A stretch of 18,180 bases of DNA. Origin: JALXCH01 sp964495805. Lineage in GTDB: Bacteria; Calditrichota; Calditrichia; RBG-13-44-9. The notes under the pieces are model-generated. The model did not search any database and was not told the origin of the DNA. It saw only the letters and a program-made list of their open reading frames with translations. The DNA lies in NCBI GenBank assembly GCA_964495805.1, contig CAZBWV010000015.1, positions 1 through 18,180 of the forward strand, given 5' to 3'. This document shows, piece by piece, positions 13,996 to 18,180 of the stretch (the stretch's first letter is position 1; every line of letters starts with the position of its first letter). The translations under genes were made by a program, and so were the position numbers.

Positions 13996-15784
13996 TTTCC
14001 TCCTTTATTTCCTCCATCGGTAAAGCACATGGTTGCATCAATTTACCTACCGGATACAAATCCTTCTGCCGATCCCAGTAGGGTGAGCGTCGGTAGAAGA
14101 AATAGAGCCGCTGGTAAGGACTTCGGGCAAATGTGGAATCGCTGGCAATTTTTGCTTCGAACTCCTTTTTCAATTCCGGATCGCTCCGGAGCATCTCACG
14201 AGCCATTTTCTCCAGCACGTACATTTCCGCATACTCTTTGCGCTCGAATATGACATCCCAGAAGTCCCAGGCGATAAACGAATCCGGTGCTCTGGGTTCC
14301 AGCAGATTGACAATCACACGATTGGTGCGCTGGTTCAGCGGAACAACCACTGTTCCGGCAGGATAGAACCGACGTTCGGTGATGGGTTCCACCTCAAAGC
14401 TCACCGGATGATGACCTTCGTACGGGGTTTGCCGCCAGCGGGGATGATGAAACCGGTAGGAGGCAACGTTTAATGTCGTGTCCCGCTGTAACCGGTAAAG
14501 TTTTACTCCATGAAGTTGAAGCCGGGATATTTGCAACTGCCATTCACGGGGAATCAGGTAAGCGTACGGCACCTGGACCGAATCGATGACCTTTAACGTG
14601 TTGAAATAAGGCAACCGGTATGTTTTCGGTCGGTCGGAGTGGTAAATTACCCAATTTCCGCCGGAAATTTCGCTGGGAACCGTCTCGAACTCCACACCTA
14701 AAAAGTCCACCATCACACTATCCTGATATGAGGGGCTAACCCGAACGGGTAAAAACGTTCCGGCCAGATGCTGGGCAGTGAGGGCATCACTCCGGCGGTT
14801 GACTCGTTGCAGCATTTTTCCGTAACGGGAAGCAAATTCCAGAAAATGATGTAGCAGGTGATACGTTGCGGTTACCCGGGTGTGGTAATCCTTAAGCATA
14901 TGGGTTTCTACCAGATAGAAAATGCGATTCTGAACCGCACCGTAACCGGTAGAAAAGCGCGGAGAAGCCGCACCGGCGCGCAACCCACTAAGCACGTTGG
15001 ACCAATCGCGAAACATGATGTAAGGGAACATGGGAAAACCGTCCCGTTCCATCGCCTGGTTCAAAAAGGGAACCAGCGTGTCGGTGGTAAAGGTGCGCAA
15101 AGGTAACGCCACATGCTGACCGGTTTCCACACCATACGTCACGACATACTGGTAATCCGCCCCATCGGTCACGTGCACATCCACCAGCAAATCCGGTAGC
15201 CATCGATGAAACATGCGTAGCCAGGCCTGCATTTCCGGTGCATCCGCTTTCAAAAAATCGCGGTTCAGATTGAGGTTCTGAGCAGTTACCCGCCAGCCCA
15301 TTTCCTGGGGTCCGTTCTGGTTAATCCGGTTGTAAGGGCCAAAGCGTTCGTGACCATCCACATTAAAAATGGGGATAAACAGCAGGGTGACTCCGTTCAG
15401 TAACTCCAGATTTTGCTGGTAAATCGCCAGGTCGCGGATGAGCATCAGACCGGCATCTTTCCCATCAATTTCTCCGGCATGGATGCCCGCTTCCACAAAC
15501 AAAATCGTCCGTTCCGCCTTTCGAACTGCTTCGGGCGTATTCAGCCCATCTCGATCCACAATCAGCAACGGTAATTCCCTGCCCTGGGGCGAGTGGCCAA
15601 ATGAACGGTATGTTACCATGGGAGAGGCTTCCGCCAGACGCCGACAAAATTGAATCGTCTCCGCATACCGGGGAGTTTTCTGAAAGTTGGATTGTTCGTA
15701 ATAAGTGAGCCAATTCTCATCGGCAAAAAGACCGCTCGCAAAAAACACCAGCAGTAAGGTGAACGAAAAGATCGTTTTCATCAT
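13979..15784 (-). CDS. Secreted M14 family zinc metallocarboxypeptidase
   Basis: This 601-aa protein is an exported peptidase of the M14 (carboxypeptidase A) family, acting in the periplasm or outside the cell. A Sec signal peptide covers about residues 1-21, with basic K3, a hydrophobic core and cleavage near FA-DE. The zinc ligands are H102 and E105 (HxxE in IHAGEIDG) and H204 in DVHVTDG. N174-R175 in NLNLNRDF matches the substrate-carboxylate Asn-Arg pair, and E293 in YLVETHM is the likely general base. The catalytic domain spans about 35-320; the following 280 residues form an extra region, probably beta-rich, that I do not recognise, as is common in environmental M14 proteins. AAGGG lies 8 bases before the ATG pair. 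The gene overlaps the dGTPase-like gene by 17 bp. Substrate is unknown. Confidence 0.88.
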   Translation of the reverse strand: MMKTIFSFTLLLVFFASGLFADENWLTYYEQSNFQKTPRYAETIQFCRRLAEASPMVTYRSFGHSPQGRELPLLIVDRDGLNTPEAVRKAERTILFVEAGIHAGEIDGKDAGLMLIRDLAIYQQNLELLNGVTLLFIPIFNVDGHERFGPYNRINQNGPQEMGWRVTAQNLNLNRDFLKADAPEMQAWLRMFHRWLPDLLVDVHVTDGADYQYVVTYGVETGQHVALPLRTFTTDTLVPFLNQAMERDGFPMFPYIMFRDWSNVLSGLRAGAASPRFSTGYGAVQNRIFYLVETHMLKDYHTRVTATYHLLHHFLEFASRYGKMLQRVNRRSDALTAQHLAGTFLPVRVSPSYQDSVMVDFLGVEFETVPSEISGGNWVIYHSDRPKTYRLPYFNTLKVIDSVQVPYAYLIPREWQLQISRLQLHGVKLYRLQRDTTLNVASYRFHHPRWRQTPYEGHHPVSFEVEPITERRFYPAGTVVVPLNQRTNRVIVNLLEPRAPDSFIAWDFWDVIFERKEYAEMYVLEKMAREMLRSDPELKKEFEAKIASDSTFARSPYQRLYFFYRRSPYWDRQKDLYPVGKLMQPCALPMEEIKEENALAK

Positions 15785-15849
15785 TCTACGTCCCTTTCAA
15801 CCGATTTTTAAGAAAATTACGCATTTCAAAAATCAGATGTTACCGGATA

Positions 15850-15863
15850 TTCAATTTATTGAA
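15850..15863. promoter_or_regulatory. 14-bp palindrome upstream of the M14 peptidase gene
   Basis: TTCAAT-TT-ATTGAA is a perfect inverted repeat with a 2-nt centre, 66 bp before the M14 start. Its symmetry and position suit a dimeric regulator site or part of a promoter, but no specific regulator family is recognised. Confidence 0.3.
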
Positions 15864-16021
15864 CAGACCTTTGGGGCGAAAAAATAAAATAATCCGGAAC
15901 AATCGAAAGGATGGTTGAGTGAGCACATCGGGCGTTTGGGTCACCATCGAAAAAGGCACGAACGATCGGAGAGTACACTTTCATTAACTCATCTTACCGC
16001 AGAAGGGGATTCATTAAATGG

Positions 16022-16050
16022 ACCGGTTTATCAGTTCCACCGGTTTTTCT
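16022..16050 (+). terminator. Orphan intrinsic terminator-like hairpin
   Basis: Two copies of the self-complementary ACCGGT (16022-16027 and 16039-16044) pair around an 11-nt loop, with two flanking G-T wobble pairs possible. A T-rich run TTTTTCTTTTT follows. It has the shape of a Rho-independent terminator for rightward transcription, yet no recognised rightward gene ends here. It may end a small RNA starting between 15860 and 15900, or shield the tRNA. Confidence 0.5.
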
Positions 16051-16123
16051 TTTTCCGGAATGAATGTATCCGTAAAGTAGAATTACCCTTCGTTTTTAGG
16101 ATGAGATGTTTTGAATTTTCTCA

Positions 16124-16154
16124 TTGTATTGGTCCAAATTCTTTCCTAAATTTG
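16124..16154 (+). promoter_or_regulatory. Candidate Bacteroidota-style promoter of tRNA-Arg
   Basis: TAAATTTG at 16147-16154 fits the TAnnTTTG (-7) consensus known from Bacteroidota, and a TTG (-33-like) lies 20 bp upstream at 16124-16126. Transcription would start within about 10 bp of the tRNA 5' end. The match is good but the motif is short, so confidence is moderate. Confidence 0.4.
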
Positions 16155-16167
16155 CCGCGCTAAAAAT

Positions 16168-16239
16168 GCCCCCGTAGCTCAGTGGATAGAGCAATGGCCT
16201 CCGGAGCCATGTGCGCTGGTTCGATTCCAGCCGGGGGTA
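16168..16239 (+). tRNA. tRNA-Arg (anticodon CCG)
   Basis: A full cloverleaf folds. The acceptor stem pairs GCCCCCG with CGGGGGT, including a G1-U72 wobble. The D arm is GCTC/GAGC. The anticodon stem is ATGGC/GCCAT with loop CTCCGGA, so the anticodon CCG is at 16201-16203 and reads CGG (Arg). The T arm GCTGG-TTCGATT-CCAGC is canonical and the discriminator is A. The 3' CCA is not encoded. The variable region is 4 nt. rpsT follows about 100 bp downstream behind its own promoter. Confidence 0.95.
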
Positions 16240-16272
16240 CTCAGTAAAACCGGCGAAGGTAACAAAATATAT

Positions 16273-16301
16273 TTGACAAAAAGCCGGAAATTTACTAAAT
16301 T
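16273..16301 (+). promoter_or_regulatory. Sigma-70-like promoter of rpsT
   Basis: TTGACA at 16273-16278 is a perfect -35 box. After a 17-bp spacer, TAAATT at 16296-16301 matches the -10 box at 4 of 6 positions. Transcription would start near 16308, giving a leader of about 30 nt before the S20 start. Confidence 0.6.
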
Positions 16302-16338
16302 AAACATTGAACTTAAACGTGAGAGGTAGTGAAAACAG

Positions 16339-16596
16339 ATGGCGCATCACAAATCAGCAATAAAACGGATTAAGATTGCCGAACGAAATCGCAGGCGGAA
16401 TCGCTATTATCGTTCGACCATGAAAACGATGATTAAGAAGGTTCTGAGGGCTGAGACGAAAGAGGAAGCACTGGCTGCTTATAACCGCGCAGCCTCCATT
16501 ATGGACAAGATGGTGGTTAAAGGCATCATCCATCGGAATATGGCCGCGAATAAGAAATCGCGCCTGATGAAATTCGTCAATTCCTTTTCCTCTTAA
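16339..16596 (+). CDS. rpsT: 30S ribosomal protein S20
   Basis: This is ribosomal protein S20, which binds 16S rRNA early in assembly of the small subunit. The 85-aa product is very basic and starts MAHHKSAIKRIKIAERNRRR, the typical S20 N-terminus, followed by two predicted long helices. The conserved VVKGIIHRNMAANKKSRLMK region is at about 59-78. Length agrees with the usual 85-90 residues. GAGAGGT lies 11 bases before the ATG, somewhat far. It has its own promoter (16273-16301) and a strong terminator (16617-16675), so it is a single-gene unit, as is common for rpsT. Confidence 0.97.
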   Translation: MAHHKSAIKRIKIAERNRRRNRYYRSTMKTMIKKVLRAETKEEALAAYNRAASIMDKMVVKGIIHRNMAANKKSRLMKFVNSFSS

Positions 16597-16616
16597 ATTG
16601 TTCCCTCCTCAACCCG

Positions 16617-16675
16617 AAAGAAGCCGCACGCATCGTCCCGCCCAACTTCGCGTGCGGCTTCTTTATTTATTTTAC
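16617..16675 (+). terminator. Intrinsic terminator of rpsT
   Basis: A perfect 15-bp inverted repeat, AAAGAAGCCGCACGC (16617-16631) and GCGTGCGGCTTCTTT (16650-16664), has an 18-nt loop and is followed by ATTTATTTTA. It begins 21 bp after the S20 stop codon. The T-rich side is downstream for rightward transcription, so it acts for rpsT. Confidence 0.88.
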
Positions 16676-16782
16676 TCCATACCCATATCCCCACCGAGTA
16701 CCTGAAATTTCAACCGGAATGAGCCGAAACCAGAATGTTATTCGCATTAAGTTTTGTTCTTTAATCTCCCGACACAAAGAAT

Positions 16783-16874
16783 AAAAGGGTGAGGTAAATG
16801 CGATGCCCATAATAAAGAGCATTCTCAAACAGAGGGAAAAATCCGCTCTGTTTTTGCCTTACCGTCACCCTTTT
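16783..16874. repeat. 92-nt nested inverted-repeat element
   Basis: The outer stem pairs 16783-16792 with 16865-16874 (AAAAGGGTGA/TCACCCTTTT) and 16793-16797 with 16859-16863 (GGTAA/TTACC), 15 bp in all with one bulged G at 16864. Inside lies a second hairpin, AAACAGAG (16827-16834) plus GGA with TCC plus CTCTGTTT (16846-16853), capped by AAAA and with a bulged G at 16845. A weaker ATGC/GCAT pairing (16798-16801 with 16819-16822) completes a possible three-way junction. The T-run after the outer stem on the minus strand could end mrp transcripts, and TTTTT after the inner hairpin could end rightward ones, so a bidirectional terminator is the minimal reading. Confidence 0.6.
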
Positions 16875-16903
16875 TTAACCGTTCAACGCATCAATTCGGC
16901 AAT

Positions 16904-17971
16904 TTATTTCCGAAACATCTCATCCTGGTAGATCTTCTCGGCAATTTCCAGAAATGCTTTCGCCGAGGCGCTTTCCGGATTTTTTGCGACAATGGGAATC
17001 CCCATGTCACCGGCATCGGTGACTTCCGGTTCGATGGGTACCTGCCCCAATAACGGCACACCCAATTCCTGAGCCGAGCGAGCCCCGCCGTTACTGCCGA
17101 AAATAAAGGACTTCTTTCCGCAATGGGGGCAGACAAAGTAACTCATATTTTCCACAATACCCAGCACGCGAGTGTTTACTTTCTGGAACATTTTCAAGCC
17201 CCGGCGCGCGTCCACCAGCGCCACTTCCTGCGGAGTGGTTACAATCACCGCACCGGTGAGCGGAGTTTTCTGCACCAGCGTCAGCTGAGCATCGCCGGTA
17301 CCGGGAGGCAAATCAATGACCAGTACATCTAATTCGCCCCAAACCACATCGCGCAGGAACTGTTCCACCGCTTTCATCACCAGCGGACCCCGCCAGATAA
17401 GCGGTGCATCCCGGTCCACCAGAAAACCCATGGACATCATCTTGATGCCAAATTTCTCCAGGGGAATGATCTTCTGATCCGGAGTAACCGCAGGACGTTC
17501 CTCTATCCCCATCATGATGTGCACGCTGGGACCGTAAATATCGCTGTCCATCAGTCCCACTTTAAGCCCATGCTGGGCAAGCGCAATCGCCAGATTGGTC
17601 GCCACCGTGCTTTTACCCACACCACCTTTACCGGAGGCTACCGCCAGAATATTTTTAATCCCGGGAATTTCCTCCCGATCGGCCCAGGGATCGTCGCTGG
17701 TTTTTTTGGCTTTAAGCTTTACACTGGGTATGCTTTCCACCACAAATACCTTGTATTCCGGGAAAGTGCCTTCCAGCGTTTTCTGAATGGAATCTTTAAT
17801 CTCCGTTTTGGTTTGTTCGTTTTTGGTGGTGAATTTCAACGTGACGGTCAAACGGTCATCACTTATTTCGATATTCTGTACCACACCAAACGAAACAATA
17901 TCCCGGGTGAATCCCGGATACTTGATTTTTGAGAGAACTTCACGAACCTGATCGGCATTTATCTGCGCCAT
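16904..17971 (-). CDS. mrp: Mrp/ApbC Fe-S cluster carrier ATPase
   Basis: This is a P-loop NTPase of the Mrp/Nbp35 group that binds an Fe-S cluster at a dimer interface and delivers it to client apoproteins in the cytoplasm. An N-terminal DUF59/MIP18-like domain covers about 1-85. After a linker comes the deviant Walker A SGKGGVGKS (113-121). DSDIYGPS (142-149) and DLPPGTGD (220-227) are the switch regions typical of the family. The cluster-binding CxxC is C281-P-H-C284. At 355 aa it has the normal length. AAGGAG lies about 7 bases before the ATG. It is transcribed towards rpsT, and its downstream side carries the nested inverted repeat. It does not appear to be linked to the EPS locus functionally. 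Confidence 0.95.
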   Translation of the reverse strand: MAQINADQVREVLSKIKYPGFTRDIVSFGVVQNIEISDDRLTVTLKFTTKNEQTKTEIKDSIQKTLEGTFPEYKVFVVESIPSVKLKAKKTSDDPWADREEIPGIKNILAVASGKGGVGKSTVATNLAIALAQHGLKVGLMDSDIYGPSVHIMMGIEERPAVTPDQKIIPLEKFGIKMMSMGFLVDRDAPLIWRGPLVMKAVEQFLRDVVWGELDVLVIDLPPGTGDAQLTLVQKTPLTGAVIVTTPQEVALVDARRGLKMFQKVNTRVLGIVENMSYFVCPHCGKKSFIFGSNGGARSAQELGVPLLGQVPIEPEVTDAGDMGIPIVAKNPESASAKAFLEIAEKIYQDEMFRK

Positions 17972-18180
17972 TGCTGACTCCTTCCGTTACGATGTTTCCT
18001 GGTTTGAACACCTTACATATTGACCTGCAAAAATAGCCAAATAGGGGCAGTTTTGCAGCAATTATCTTTTTTATCTGGTTCGAATTGACCGGAAATACCG
18101 GTGTGCTGGAGATGCCACCAATTCCGGAAAATTCACACTATTAGATTCAACTTACCACTGAAAGGATGCAGGAAAATTTT
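17972..18180. promoter_or_regulatory. Upstream region of mrp
   Basis: This end region holds no gene I can support. On the minus strand TATTTTTG (complement of 18028-18035) fits the TAnnTTTG promoter element, about 57 bp before the mrp start, with a loosely spaced TTG upstream. The same place carries an inverted repeat, TGCAAAA (18026-18032) and TTTTGCA (18051-18057). A small hairpin, ACCGG-AAATA-CCGGT, lies at 18088-18102. Promoter assignment is tentative. Confidence 0.35.

Larger units (their letters stand above)
15785..16167. other. 383-bp intergenic region between the M14 gene and tRNA-Arg
   Basis: The M14 gene and the tRNA gene diverge from this region. Next to the M14 start is the palindrome TTCAAT-TT-ATTGAA at 15850-15863, possibly an operator. 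An imperfect hairpin with GATGGT (15910-15915) and ACCATC (15943-15948) arms lies in the middle, a terminator-like hairpin at 16022-16050 follows, and a TAnnTTTG promoter candidate precedes the tRNA. One frame (15915-16163) is open for 82 codons, but its composition, lack of a ribosome binding site and run through the terminator make it unlikely to be a gene. Confidence 0.5.

Noticed and set aside
15915..16163. 82-codon plus-strand open frame before tRNA-Arg
   Set aside because: No ribosome binding site, low-complexity Phe/Arg/His-rich product, runs through the terminator-like hairpin and into the tRNA promoter.
1..18180. CRISPR array, insertion sequence, prophage or integrase attachment site
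   Set aside because: No regularly spaced repeats, transposase, integrase or duplicated tRNA end was seen; tRNA-Arg is intact with no integrase nearby.

Overview
The window is a bacterial chromosome segment with no sign of phage or insertion-sequence content. It mixes housekeeping genes (mrp/apbC, rpsT, a tRNA-Arg, a dGTPase-like HD hydrolase) with a large one-directional exopolysaccharide (EPS) locus. The short S20, a TAnnTTTG-type promoter candidate in front of the tRNA, the secreted M14 peptidase and the style of the EPS genes suggest a member of, or relative of, the FCB superphylum (Bacteroidota, Calditrichota or Ignavibacteria-like). This placement is an inference from style and no marker in the window fixes it.

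Right side (about 12.7-18.0 kb). mrp/apbC, an Fe-S carrier P-loop ATPase, reads leftward. It converges on rpsT, which reads rightward from a TTGACA/TAAATT promoter behind tRNA-Arg(CCG). The convergent gap holds a 15-bp-stem terminator for rpsT and a separate 92-nt nested inverted repeat. To the left, a secreted M14 metallocarboxypeptidase gene overlaps a dGTPase-like gene by 17 bp. The 383-bp gap between the M14 gene and the tRNA holds a terminator-like hairpin with no recognisable gene in front of it, so a small rightward transcript is possible.

Left side (19-12525). Twelve genes all read leftward. In transcription order they are: Wza-like export lipoprotein, ExeA-type membrane-anchored ATPase, CpsD-like P-loop protein, polyisoprenyl-phosphate sugar-1-phosphate transferase, nucleotide-sugar epimerase, an atypical NodB-type deacetylase, FemAB-like acyltransferase 2, GumC/Wzz-type chain-length protein, FemAB-like acyltransferase 1, a cysteine-containing 172-aa protein, a DUF354 GT-B-like protein and a standard NodB deacetylase. 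Together they give priming (sugar transferase), precursor supply (epimerase), modification (two deacetylases and two FemAB proteins), length control and export. This is the accessory gene set typical of exosortase (XrtA/EpsH, PEP-CTERM) EPS loci. No exosortase, flippase, polymerase or classical glycosyltransferase is in the window, so the locus probably continues past its left edge.

The most interesting points are degenerate or rearranged signalling and catalytic modules inside the EPS locus. The CpsD-like protein has lost the Walker A lysine and the Walker A' signature. The sugar transferase carries an N-terminal domain that looks like a decayed GGDEF fold. One deacetylase has its only NodB motif-1-like acid pair at its extreme C-terminus. 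Outside the locus, the nested inverted repeat near mrp and the orphan terminator near 16.03 kb are not explained by any gene.
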